DNA from: Candidatus Methylomirabilota bacterium
GTDB taxonomy: Bacteria; Methylomirabilota; Methylomirabilia; Rokubacteriales; CSP1-6
Reading direction: 5' to 3'
NCBI GenBank assembly: GCA_036002485.1
Contig: DASYTI010000141.1
Coordinates: 1 to 45,674 of the forward strand
DNA: 45,674 nt
Part shown: positions 7,879 to 14,677 of the stretch, in pieces
How positions within the stretch are numbered: the stretch's first letter is position 1
How the letters are laid out: each line of letters begins with the position of its first letter
Notes under the pieces: model-generated
Told to the model about the DNA's origin: nothing
What the model saw: the letters and a program-made list of their open reading frames with translations, nothing else
The model's database searches: none
Translations under genes and position numbers: made by a program

Positions 7879-9180
7879 ATGAACGAGATCAAGATCGGCC
7901 TCCTCGGCCTGGGCACCGTGGGCAGCGGCGTCATCAAGGTGCTCCAGAGCCATGGCCCCGACATGGAGGAGCGCGCGGGCTGCCGGCTCCGATTCCACGT
8001 GATCGCGGATGCGGACCTGACGCGTCCGCGTGAGGGGCTGGACCTGAAGCGCCTGCCCCTCGTCAACGACGCCGTGAAGGTGCTCGATGATCCGGCCGTG
8101 CAGATCGTCATCGAGCTGGTGGGCGGACTCGAGCCCGCCCGCACCTTCATCCTGCGCGCCCTCGAGGCGGGCAAGCACGTGGTCACCGCCAACAAGGCGC
8201 TCCTGGCCCATCACGGCCCCGAGATCTTCGAAGCGGCGCGGCGCAATCGCGTCCTCCTGGGCTTCGAGGCCGCCGTGGCGGGAGGCATCCCCCTCATCCG
8301 CGCCGTGAAGGACGGGCTGCCCGCCAATCGCGTGCTCTCGGCCTTCGGCATCGTCAATGGCACGTGCAACTACATCCTCTCGAAGATGACGGACGAGGGG
8401 CTGGACTTCTCCGTGGTGCTCAAGGAGGCGCAGGCCCAGGGCTATGCCGAGGCTGATCCCACCCTCGATATCGAGGGCATGGACTCCGCCCACAAGCTGC
8501 AGATCCTGGCCACCCTCGCCTTCCGCACCGCGGTGGACTTGAAGGACATCCACACGGAGGGCATCACGGGCATCGCGCCGCAGGACGTGGAGAACGCGGC
8601 GGAGCTCGGCTATCGGATCAAGCTGCTCGCCATCGCCAAGGCCCTGGACGGAGCGCTCGAGGCGCGGGTGCACCCGACCATGATCCCCGCCGCTTCGCCC
8701 ATGGCCGCCGTCTCCGGCGTCTTCAACGCCGTCTTCATCACGGGTGACAATGTCGGCAACCTCATGTTCTACGGCCGCGGCGCGGGCCAGCTGCCCACGG
8801 CCTCCGCGGTGTGGTCGGACACGCTCGAGATCGCCCGGCGCGTCGCCCACGGCATCCCGGCCATGGAAGGGGATCTCCCGTCGATCAGCGAGCACCCGCT
8901 GCCCCTCCGGCGCATGGAGGACATCCGCTCCGCCTACTACCTCCGCGTCATGGCCATGGACCGCCCGGGCGTGCTGGCCCAGGTGGCGGGCATCCTGGGA
9001 CAGCACGACATCTCGCTGGCCTCCGTCCTCCAGAAGGAGCGCGCCCAGGGCGAGGCGGTGCCCGTGGTGATGATGACCCACGACGCCCGCGAACGGGACA
9101 TGCGGGCGGCCCTCCAGGCCATCGACAAGCTGCCCGTGGTCGCCTCGCGCACGACCATGATTCGCGTGGAGCCGGCATGA
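7879..9180 (+). CDS. hom: Homoserine dehydrogenase
   Basis: A 433-residue monofunctional homoserine dehydrogenase, converting aspartate semialdehyde to homoserine with NAD(P)H. The nucleotide-binding loop GLGTVGSGV is at residues 10-18, followed by VVTANKALLA, the catalytic-domain motif FEAAVAGGIPLI, VNGTCNYILSKM and EADPTLDIEGMD. The C-terminal ~80 residues (YYLRVMAMDRPGVLAQVAGIL...) form an ACT domain, normally the site of threonine feedback inhibition. Its stop overlaps the thrC start (ATGA), so the two are translationally coupled. No separate homoserine kinase (thrB) is in this cluster. Confidence 0.97.
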   Translation: MNEIKIGLLGLGTVGSGVIKVLQSHGPDMEERAGCRLRFHVIADADLTRPREGLDLKRLPLVNDAVKVLDDPAVQIVIELVGGLEPARTFILRALEAGKHVVTANKALLAHHGPEIFEAARRNRVLLGFEAAVAGGIPLIRAVKDGLPANRVLSAFGIVNGTCNYILSKMTDEGLDFSVVLKEAQAQGYAEADPTLDIEGMDSAHKLQILATLAFRTAVDLKDIHTEGITGIAPQDVENAAELGYRIKLLAIAKALDGALEARVHPTMIPAASPMAAVSGVFNAVFITGDNVGNLMFYGRGAGQLPTASAVWSDTLEIARRVAHGIPAMEGDLPSISEHPLPLRRMEDIRSAYYLRVMAMDRPGVLAQVAGILGQHDISLASVLQKERAQGEAVPVVMMTHDARERDMRAALQAIDKLPVVASRTTMIRVEPA

Positions 9181-10235
9181 CCTTGTGGCCGGGCGTCATC
9201 GAGCGCTATCGGCAATTCCTGCCCGTGACGGCCTCCACGCCCGTGGTCACCCTGCACGAGGGCAATACGCCGCTCATCCCCGCCCCGCGTCTGGCCGAGG
9301 CGACGGACCCGAGCCTGCGCATCTTCCTCAAGTGCGAGGGCTTCAACCCCACGGGCTCGTTCAAGGATCGCGGCATGACCATGGCGATCTCCAAGGCCGT
9401 CGAGGCGGGCTCGCGCGCCGTCATCTGCGCCTCCACCGGCAATACCTCGGCCTCGGCCGCCGCCTACGCGGCCCGCGCGGGCATCCGAGCCTTCGTCATG
9501 GTGCCCAAGGGCGCCGTGGCCATCGGCAAGCTCTCGCAAGCGGCGATTCACGGCGCCACCGTGCTCGTGATGGAAGGCAATTTCGACCAGGCCCTCTCCA
9601 TCGTCACGCAGATCGCGGACCGCCATCCCGTCACCCTCGTCAACAGCCTCAATCCGTTCCGCCTCGAAGGGCAGAAGACCGGCGCCTTCGAGGTCGTGGA
9701 CCAGCTCGGGCGCGCGCCCGACTACCATCTGATTCCCGTGGGCAATGCGGGCAATATCTCCGCGTACTGGCGCGGGTACCGCGAGTACCACCGGGCGGGC
9801 ATCGCCAAGGAGCTCCCGAAGATGGTGGGCTTCCAGGCGGCGGGCGCGGCCCCCATCGTCGAGGACCGTGTCATCGCCGAGCCCAAGACCCTCGCCACGG
9901 CCATTCGCATCGGCAATCCCGCCTCGTGGGGGCTGGCCAAGGAGGCGCTGTCCGACTCGAGCGGCTGGATCGACGCCGTGACCGATGAGGAGATCGTGCG
10001 CGGCTACCGGATGCTCGCCCGCGAGGAAGGCATCTTCATGGAGCCGGCCTCCTGCGCCACGGTGGCCGGGCTCGCCAAGATGGTCAAGGCGGGACGGTTC
10101 GAGCCCGGCTCCACGCTCGTGCTGACCCTCACCGGCCATGGCCTCAAGGATCCGGACACCGCGCTCGAGTCCGCCACGCGTCCGGTGACCGTGCCCGCCC
10201 GCCTCGACGCCGTCCTCGCGCAGCTCGGACTCTAG
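9177..10235 (+). CDS. thrC: Threonine synthase
   Basis: A 352-residue short-type threonine synthase converting O-phosphohomoserine to threonine, PLP-dependent. The PLP lysine is K63 in NPTGSFKDRGM; the phosphate-binding region is ASTGNTSASAAAYAARAG and the ring-binding loop PVGNAGNISAYWRGY is also present. The ATG at 9177 overlaps the hom stop by four bases, which fixes the start. It completes the alaC-hom-thrC operon; the homoserine kinase step must be encoded elsewhere. The next gene begins six bases downstream. Confidence 0.97.
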   Translation: MTLWPGVIERYRQFLPVTASTPVVTLHEGNTPLIPAPRLAEATDPSLRIFLKCEGFNPTGSFKDRGMTMAISKAVEAGSRAVICASTGNTSASAAAYAARAGIRAFVMVPKGAVAIGKLSQAAIHGATVLVMEGNFDQALSIVTQIADRHPVTLVNSLNPFRLEGQKTGAFEVVDQLGRAPDYHLIPVGNAGNISAYWRGYREYHRAGIAKELPKMVGFQAAGAAPIVEDRVIAEPKTLATAIRIGNPASWGLAKEALSDSSGWIDAVTDEEIVRGYRMLAREEGIFMEPASCATVAGLAKMVKAGRFEPGSTLVLTLTGHGLKDPDTALESATRPVTVPARLDAVLAQLGL

Positions 10236-10241
10236 CCGGAC

Positions 10242-11231
10242 GTGCCCGGCGTGGCGCGGCTGGTCAAGATCCTCCTCGGGATCGCGATCAGCGTCGCCCT
10301 CCTCGTCTACCTCTTCTGGAACGTGGACGTTCGCGCCGTGCTCTCCCGGCTCGCCGATACCCAGTGGCGGTGGCTCCTCCTCAGCATAGCCCTCAACCTT
10401 GCCGCGCTCTGGGCCCGCGCCCTCCGCTGGCGATATCTCTTTCCTCCCGGCTCCCATCCCGCGCGCCTCTTCAACGCCGTCATGATCGGCTACATGGGCA
10501 ACAACGTGCTCCCGCTGCGCGCGGGCGAAGTGCTGCGGGTCTACGTGGCGGCACGCCATGGCCCCCGCGTGTGGACCACGGTGGCCACCCTGGTCGTCGA
10601 GCGCGCGCTCGACGGCCTGGCCATTGGGCTCATGCTCGTCATCAGTCTGACCCTCGTCCCTACGCCCCGTGAGGTCGCCTGGGCCGCCGAGGTTTTCGGC
10701 GCCCTCGTCCTCCTGCTCTCGCTCGCCCTCGTGGTCATCGCGGCGGCGCCCCTGTCCTGCCGCATTTTCATCCACTCGCTCGCCTATCGTTGGCCCGCCA
10801 TCGAGCGGCGGCTGCTTCAGGCCTTCGATGTCATGGCGGACGGGCTGCAGAGCATGAGGCGGCTCCGCCAGCTCGTGCCGATCGTGGTCTGGTCCGTGGT
10901 GATCTGGCTCCTCATCGTGTTCTCGTTCTGGACGGCCTTCCGGGCGGCCAGCCTCGACCTGCCCCTCCTGGCCGCCACCACCGTCATCGCCTTCGTGGGG
11001 CTCGGCATCAGCCTGCCGTCGAGCCCGGGCTTCATCGGCATCATCCAGGCGGCCACCGTGCTCGCCCTGTCCTTCTTCGGCGTGCCGCGCGCGGAGGCGC
11101 TCAGCTTCTCGCTGCTCCTGCACGCGTCGCAGTTCGTGCCCGTGACCGTCTGGGGGCTTGCCCTGCTCGTGGTGGAGCACGTGAGCCTTTCGGCCGCATC
11201 GCAGAGGCCGGCCGTCTCCGCCAGCGATTAA
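10242..11231 (+). CDS. YbhN/flippase-like integral membrane protein (LPG synthase TM family)
   Basis: The 329-residue polytopic membrane protein belongs to the lysylphosphatidylglycerol-synthase-transmembrane/UPF0104 family. Characteristic segments are RWRYLFPP, NAVMIGYMGNNVLPLRAGEVLRV and FVGLGISLPSSPGFIGIIQ, with about eight hydrophobic spans. Members are implicated in lipid or glycolipid movement or synthesis across the inner membrane, but this one's substrate is unknown. It begins with GTG six bases after the thrC stop, so it is probably the last gene of that operon, although no metabolic link to threonine is evident. A multi-hairpin repeat directly follows the stop. Confidence 0.85.
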   Translation: MPGVARLVKILLGIAISVALLVYLFWNVDVRAVLSRLADTQWRWLLLSIALNLAALWARALRWRYLFPPGSHPARLFNAVMIGYMGNNVLPLRAGEVLRVYVAARHGPRVWTTVATLVVERALDGLAIGLMLVISLTLVPTPREVAWAAEVFGALVLLLSLALVVIAAAPLSCRIFIHSLAYRWPAIERRLLQAFDVMADGLQSMRRLRQLVPIVVWSVVIWLLIVFSFWTAFRAASLDLPLLAATTVIAFVGLGISLPSSPGFIGIIQAATVLALSFFGVPRAEALSFSLLLHASQFVPVTVWGLALLVVEHVSLSAASQRPAVSASD

Positions 11232-11233
11232 GA

Positions 11234-11396
11234 CTCGGAGGGGGGCTCCGCCCCCCTTCCGAGGCCTTCCCCCGGCGCAGTGCGAGCCGCAGGACGTCGC
11301 GGGGCTGGGGCCCCGCCGTCCGAGGCGAGCGATCTGAAATCTGCGCCGGCACAGCCGGCGCTCGAAGCGGAACACTCTCGCTCGCGAGGGCATGGC
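11234..11396 (+). repeat. Multi-hairpin dispersed repeat, copy 2
   Basis: This copy has hairpin 1 (CTCGGAGGGGGGC / GCCCCCCTTCCGAG), a spacer of about 70 bases, hairpin 2 (GCGCCGGC / GCCGGCGC), the block CTCGAAGCGGAACA and hairpin 3 (CTCGCTCGCGAG). It begins two bases after the ybhN-like stop and may terminate that operon. The tail after hairpin 2 is nearly identical, in inverted orientation, to the copy at 15926-16031. The rest of the 315-base gap before 11547 (11397-11546) shows no gene; it ends in a Shine-Dalgarno-like AGGGGGAGACGAGG before the next start. Confidence 0.8.
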
Positions 11397-11546
11397 CACT
11401 ACTTGAATTGACCTCTCGCCGGCGGGTTTCTGGGCATCCCCCGCGGGTCCCCTCCCCGTAAACGCACGGCCGGGGGATGGCGTCTATCCCGTGAAGGCGC
11501 AGTCGGGACTTTACCCAACACGAGCCAATAGGGGGAGACGAGGACC

Positions 11547-12011
11547 ATGAATCGAGAAATCTCGGGCTGGACGACGGGAGTGGCGGTGGTGACCGGCATC
11601 TTCGCGGGCATCGCGCTGTGGGCGACGGTGGCGGGGGCCCAGGAGATCCGCGACGATCTCCGGGACATCCGTGACGACCGCCAGGACATCCGTCGCGACA
11701 CGCGCGACATCCGGGAGGACAGAGGGGAGATCCGGCAGGACAGCCGGGAGATCCGGCAGGATGCCCGCGAGCTGCAGGGCGACCGGCAGAGCCTTCGCGA
11801 GGCCATCAAGTCCGGCGATCCCCAGGCGATCAAGAACGCCCGGCGCGAGCTGCGCCAGGACCGGCGGGAGATGCGGCGCGACGTCGCCGAGCGTCACCAT
11901 GATGTCCGTGACCTTCGCCAGGACCGGCGGGAGCGGCACGGCGACGTGCGGGAGCTTCGCCACGATCGGCGGGAGATGCGCCGGGACGTCCATGCGCGGC
12001 GCGCGGGGTAG
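11547..12011 (+). CDS. Secreted Asp/Arg-rich heptad-repeat protein
   Basis: The 154-residue product has an N-terminal hydrophobic signal (about residues 9-31, cut likely after AGA). The rest is almost entirely D, R, E, Q and L, built on repeats of about seven residues such as DIRDDRQ, DIRRDTR, DIREDRG and EIRQDSR, broken once by LREAIKSGDPQAIKNAR and then resuming. This predicts one or two long, highly charged helices or coiled coils in the periplasm. No function is known to me for such proteins. AGGGGGAGACGAGG precedes the ATG. It lies upstream of the ECF sigma operon but is separated from it by an inverted-repeat element, so co-regulation is only a possibility. Confidence 0.75.
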   Translation: MNREISGWTTGVAVVTGIFAGIALWATVAGAQEIRDDLRDIRDDRQDIRRDTRDIREDRGEIRQDSREIRQDARELQGDRQSLREAIKSGDPQAIKNARRELRQDRREMRRDVAERHHDVRDLRQDRRERHGDVRELRHDRREMRRDVHARRAG

Positions 12012-12062
12012 GACGGGCCCGAGGGCGGCGGAGAGGCCCCCGACCGGGTCTCCCGCCGCCCT

Positions 12063-12277
12063 GGTACTGGGTCAAGTTGCGAGCCAGACGAGGCCCGAGG
12101 GAGCCAGCAACGCGAGGCGTACGTGGCCGTTCGAGCTGAGGGCGAAGCCCGAGGCGAGGGCTGAGTGGATTGTACGTTGAGCGTTGCTGGCGACCGAGAA
12201 CGTGGCTCTTCGAGCCGAACGGCCCTGCCGTGAGGCGAGGGCTGAGTTGATATGGCGAAGCAAATTGGCCCAGTACC
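12063..12277. repeat. Palindromic element with long terminal inverted repeats, copy 1
   Basis: About 215 bp bounded by GGTACTGGGTCAAGTTGC on the left and an imperfect inverse (GCAAATTGGCCCAGTACC) on the right. The interior contains further partial inverted repeats (CAGCAACGCGAGGCGTACGT against GTACGTTGAGCGTTGCTGG). A second copy with the same left end is at 28497-28713 and a fragment at 14537-14578. It encodes nothing obvious and looks like a MITE-like or large REP-like element. It occupies most of the 401-base gap 12012-12412; the remainder (12278-12412) shows no gene. Confidence 0.8.
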
Positions 12278-12412
12278 CCCCTGTAAACGGACGGCGAGAA
12301 GGTGTCGTCTAACCCCCAGGAGTCGGACCGAAGGCGGCCGGGCCGGGGATGCCGAAGCCAGTCCGGGCCAGGGTTTGGGCTCCCCGACAACCATGTGCGA
12401 AGATCGACGCCA

Positions 12413-12997
12413 GTGGAGACTCTCGCGCCGTCCGATGAAGCGCTCTGCAAGAGAGTCGCGGAACGGGACGGGCGAGCTTTCGACGACCTCGTGGAGCGCT
12501 ACCAGGAGCGGGCGTATCGCATCGCCTGGTCCGTGGTGCGCGACCGAGAAGACGCCAAGGATTGCTCCCAGGAAGCATTCATTCGCCTGTACGAGTCGGC
12601 GGAGACCTTCGCGGGGCAAGCGAAGTTCTCTACCTGGTTCTACCGCATCCTCGTCAACTGCTGTCTGGACCATCAGCGCCGGCGCCGGGGCTGGCGTCGG
12701 CTCGTGGGCTGGGGCGGCTCGAGCGAGGAGCGCGAGAGCGGCGATCCCATCGAGCGGCACGCGGCGCCTTTCGTGGATCCCGCCGAGGCCGTGGGGGCGG
12801 AGCGGCACATGAGCCAGATCTGGGAGGCGGTCGAGGAGCTCTCCCCGCAGCAGCGAACGGCCGTGCTCCTCCAGTGTCGGGAGGAGCTCTCCACCAAGGA
12901 GATCGCGGTGGTGCTCCACCTGTCGGAAGCGACGGTGCGGGTTCATCTGCACCGCGCATACTCGACGCTCAAGCGTCGCTTCGGAGAGCCGTCATGA
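12413..12997 (+). CDS. ECF-type RNA polymerase sigma factor
   Basis: With the GTG at 12413 the protein has 194 residues, normal for an ECF sigma factor. Region 2 is seen in FDDLVERYQERAYRIAWSVV...DCSQEAFIRLY and FSTWFYRILVNCCLDHQRRR; region 4 is LSPQQRTAVLLQCREELSTKEIAVVLHLSEATVRVHLHRA. The frame is open upstream to a GTG at 12302, but those 37 residues are low-complexity and lie next to the repeat, so the shorter start is chosen. The stop overlaps the next gene, a single-pass membrane protein, by four bases, the usual sigma/anti-sigma arrangement. The operon continues with two secreted proteins, pointing to an envelope signal. Confidence 0.93.
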   Translation: METLAPSDEALCKRVAERDGRAFDDLVERYQERAYRIAWSVVRDREDAKDCSQEAFIRLYESAETFAGQAKFSTWFYRILVNCCLDHQRRRRGWRRLVGWGGSSEERESGDPIERHAAPFVDPAEAVGAERHMSQIWEAVEELSPQQRTAVLLQCREELSTKEIAVVLHLSEATVRVHLHRAYSTLKRRFGEPS

Positions 12998-13398
12998 ACA
13001 GACCACCGGAAATGAACACGCCACCAGAGGACGAGTTCCGTGATCTCGTCCAGGAGCTCCGGCGCACCGCGCCCGAGCCGCCGCCCATTCACTGGGGCGC
13101 CTACCGCGCCGAGCTGCGGGACAAGCTCGAGCGGCGTCAGGCGCGTTCGCCCTGGGCATGGACGTGGAGCTGGAAGAGCCGCCCCCTCCAGATCGCCTTG
13201 GCGACAAGTCTCGTCGCCGTGCTGACCTGGGTCGGATTGCCGGGTCGACAGGTGACGGATCCGGTGCTCATGGAAAACGCCATCCTGGCCAGCCGTCTCG
13301 ACCTCATTGCCCAGCTCGACGTGGTCCAGCGGCTGGACGTGCTCGAGGACTTCGACGTGATCAGCCGACTGGACCGGCTGACGACCAACGAGGGATAG
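12994..13398 (+). CDS. Probable membrane anti-sigma factor (no zinc finger)
   Basis: This 134-residue protein has a soluble N-terminus of about 60 residues, one membrane helix (about 64-83, LQIALATSLVAVLTWVGLPG) and a short outer tail. The tail contains a leucine/aspartate repeat (LDLIAQLDVVQRLDVLEDF). Position directly after an ECF sigma gene with an ATGA overlap and the single-pass topology suggest an anti-sigma factor. No HxxxCxxC zinc motif is present, so it is not a standard zf-HC2 type. The function is inferred from context, not sequence similarity. Confidence 0.65.
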   Translation: MNRPPEMNTPPEDEFRDLVQELRRTAPEPPPIHWGAYRAELRDKLERRQARSPWAWTWSWKSRPLQIALATSLVAVLTWVGLPGRQVTDPVLMENAILASRLDLIAQLDVVQRLDVLEDFDVISRLDRLTTNEG

Positions 13399-13407
13399 GA
13401 ACCAGCT

Positions 13408-13770
13408 GTGATCGCGAAGTGGCTCCGGCAAACAATCCTGGCCCTCCCGGCTCTCCTCGCCATGACCGGCGCCGCGTGGGCGGCAGGGCCCGCCGCGCCG
13501 CCCAAGGGGTCCCCGACCGCCCCGCCCATCGACGCCGAGATGCTGCGCGATCTCGATCTCCTCGACAACCCGGACTACTCGCGCGACCGAGAAGTGGCGA
13601 AGCGAATGCGGCTCCTGGAGCGACTCCGCGTGCTCGAGTCCTATCGGGCTCTGGAGAGCCAGACCCCCACTGCCCCCGCCACGCCGGCGGGCCAGACGCC
13701 CCCGGCCGGCTCCACTGCTCCATCGAGCTCCGCTCCCCCAACCGGCTCCACTCCCAAGGAGGTGAGGTAA
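13408..13770 (+). CDS. Small secreted Pro/Thr-rich-tail protein of the sigma operon
   Basis: A 120-residue protein from GTG 13408 with a signal peptide (LALPALLAMTGAAWAAG). A short central segment is rich in Leu, Arg and Asp (MLRDLDLLDNPDYSRD...RMRLLERLRVLESYRALES), followed by a low-complexity Pro/Ala/Thr/Ser tail. The LD-rich middle resembles the outer tail of the upstream putative anti-sigma factor, which may mean the two interact; that is inference. No known domain is recognised. The stop (TAA) directly abuts the ATG of the DUF3106 gene, indicating a single operon. Confidence 0.7.
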   Translation: MIAKWLRQTILALPALLAMTGAAWAAGPAAPPKGSPTAPPIDAEMLRDLDLLDNPDYSRDREVAKRMRLLERLRVLESYRALESQTPTAPATPAGQTPPAGSTAPSSSAPPTGSTPKEVR

Positions 13771-14430
13771 ATGCGCCGCCTCGTCGTGACAACCCTCTTC
13801 GCCGCCGCCGTGCTGTCGGCCGCCGTCCCATCGGCGGCGCAGACATCCGGTGAGCAGGCGCCCCGGACCTCGGAGAGCGAAGTCCGCGGTCTCGATCGAC
13901 TGACGCCCGAGGAGCGGGCCCTGGCCGAGAAGAATCTGGAGAAGTGGCGGCACCTCTCGCCGGAGCAACGGCAGCGGGCGCTCGAGAACTACCAGCACTG
14001 GAAGAGCCTCACCCCGGGCGAGCGGCAGGCGGCCCGGCAGAACCTCCAGCGCCTGCGGAACATGCCGCCGGGCGAGCGCGCGCGCATCATGGAGGACTTC
14101 CAGCGGTGGAACAGCCTGCCCGCGGAGCGCAAGCGCGAGCTCGAGGCGGCGCACGAGCGCTTCCAGAAGCTGCCCCCGGAGCAACAGCAGCAGCTCCAGC
14201 GGCGCTTCCAGCGCTATCAGGCCATGAATCCCGAGCAGCGCGAGCGCTTCGAGAAGAACGTGGAGCGGTGGCGCCAGATGACGCCCGAGCAGCGCCAGCA
14301 TCTGCGCGAGCAGGCCCGCCAGCGCCGGACTCACAACGGCCCTGGTCTCCGCCCGGGAGAGCCGCGGCCCGAGGGCGAGCAGCCCGAGGGTCACGGCCCC
14401 GGTCCTCGAGGCGCTCGACCACCGCGCTAG
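13771..14430 (+). CDS. Secreted DUF3106-type protein with repeated LTPEER/LSPEQR motifs
   Basis: The 219-residue exported protein has a signal peptide (VTTLFAAAVLSAAVPSAAQ), then about seven helical repeats of roughly 20-24 residues. Each starts with a motif like LTPEERALAEKNLEKW, LSPEQRQRALENYQHW, LTPGERQAARQNLQRL, MPPGERARIMEDFQRW, LPPEQQQQLQRRFQRY and MTPEQRQHLREQARQR. A Gly/Pro/Arg-rich tail ends it. This matches DUF3106 and is reminiscent of the LTxxQ motif of Spy/CpxP periplasmic chaperones, although homology to those is not certain. AAGGAGG lies about eight bases upstream. As the last gene of an ECF sigma operon it is a plausible effector or sensor for envelope stress. Confidence 0.85.
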   Translation: MRRLVVTTLFAAAVLSAAVPSAAQTSGEQAPRTSESEVRGLDRLTPEERALAEKNLEKWRHLSPEQRQRALENYQHWKSLTPGERQAARQNLQRLRNMPPGERARIMEDFQRWNSLPAERKRELEAAHERFQKLPPEQQQQLQRRFQRYQAMNPEQRERFEKNVERWRQMTPEQRQHLREQARQRRTHNGPGLRPGEPRPEGEQPEGHGPGPRGARPPR

Positions 14431-14456
14431 CCTCGGCTTTTCGCAAAACAACGCCA

Positions 14457-14528
14457 CCCTCACCCTGCCCTCTCCCTCTCCGAGGGAGAGGGATTCATTT
14501 TGATCCCTCGCCCCCGAAGGGGGAGAGG
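14457..14528 (+). repeat. REP-like palindrome pair (CCCTCACCCTGCCC family), copy 2
   Basis: CCCTCACCCTGCCCTCTCCC runs into the hairpin CCCTCTCC-GA-GGGAGAGGG. After ATTCATTTTGAT comes a second hairpin, CCTCGCCCCC-GAA-GGGGGAGAGG. It lies downstream of the DUF3106 gene and may end that operon's transcript. The first part matches, inverted, the copy at 2631-2665. Confidence 0.7.
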
Positions 14529-14536
14529 ACCGCAGT

Positions 14537-14578
14537 TCGAGTTGAAGGGCGAAACCCTGAGACGAGGGCTGAGTAGAT
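14537..14578 (+). repeat. Fragment of the palindromic inverted-repeat element
   Basis: About 42 bases (TTCGAGTTGAAGGGCGAAAC ... GACGAGGGCTGAGTAGAT) closely resemble an interior stretch of the element at 12063-12277 (TTCGAGCTGAGGGCGAAGCC ... GGCGAGGGCTGAGTGGAT). The terminal inverted repeats are missing, so it is a partial or decayed copy. Confidence 0.6.
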
Positions 14579-14638
14579 AAGGGGGAAATTAGGATGCGGT
14601 AGGCGCGCTCGTAAAGAGTGCGCGCTAGCCTCGGTTCC

Positions 14639-14668
14639 TTTACAGTCTCCGCAGGGGTCGTGTACGAT
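14639..14668 (+). promoter_or_regulatory. Candidate promoter for lysC, nearly leaderless
   Basis: TTTACA (14639-14644) is followed after 18 bases by TACGAT (14663-14668). The hexamer ends nine bases before the lysC ATG, so the expected transcript start is about three bases upstream of it. No Shine-Dalgarno sequence is visible. There is no room for a lysine riboswitch. Confidence 0.5.
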
Positions 14669-14677
14669 GACTGCCTC

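Noticed and set aside
8937-11399. Very long minus-strand open frame across hom, thrC and the ybhN-like gene
   Set aside because: It is antisense to well-recognised genes, has a low-complexity His/Gly/Arg/Glu composition and no family similarity; typical of GC-rich shadow frames. The same applies to long antisense frames at 12943-15066 and 22242-24383.
11640-12000. Short repeated DNA units resembling a repeat array
   Set aside because: The periodicity comes from codons of the Asp/Arg heptad protein; there are no uniform repeats and spacers, so it is not a CRISPR array.
14431-14677. Possible lysine riboswitch before lysC
   Set aside because: The region is filled by REP-like and element-fragment repeats, and the likely transcript start is only about three bases before the ATG, leaving no room for an aptamer.
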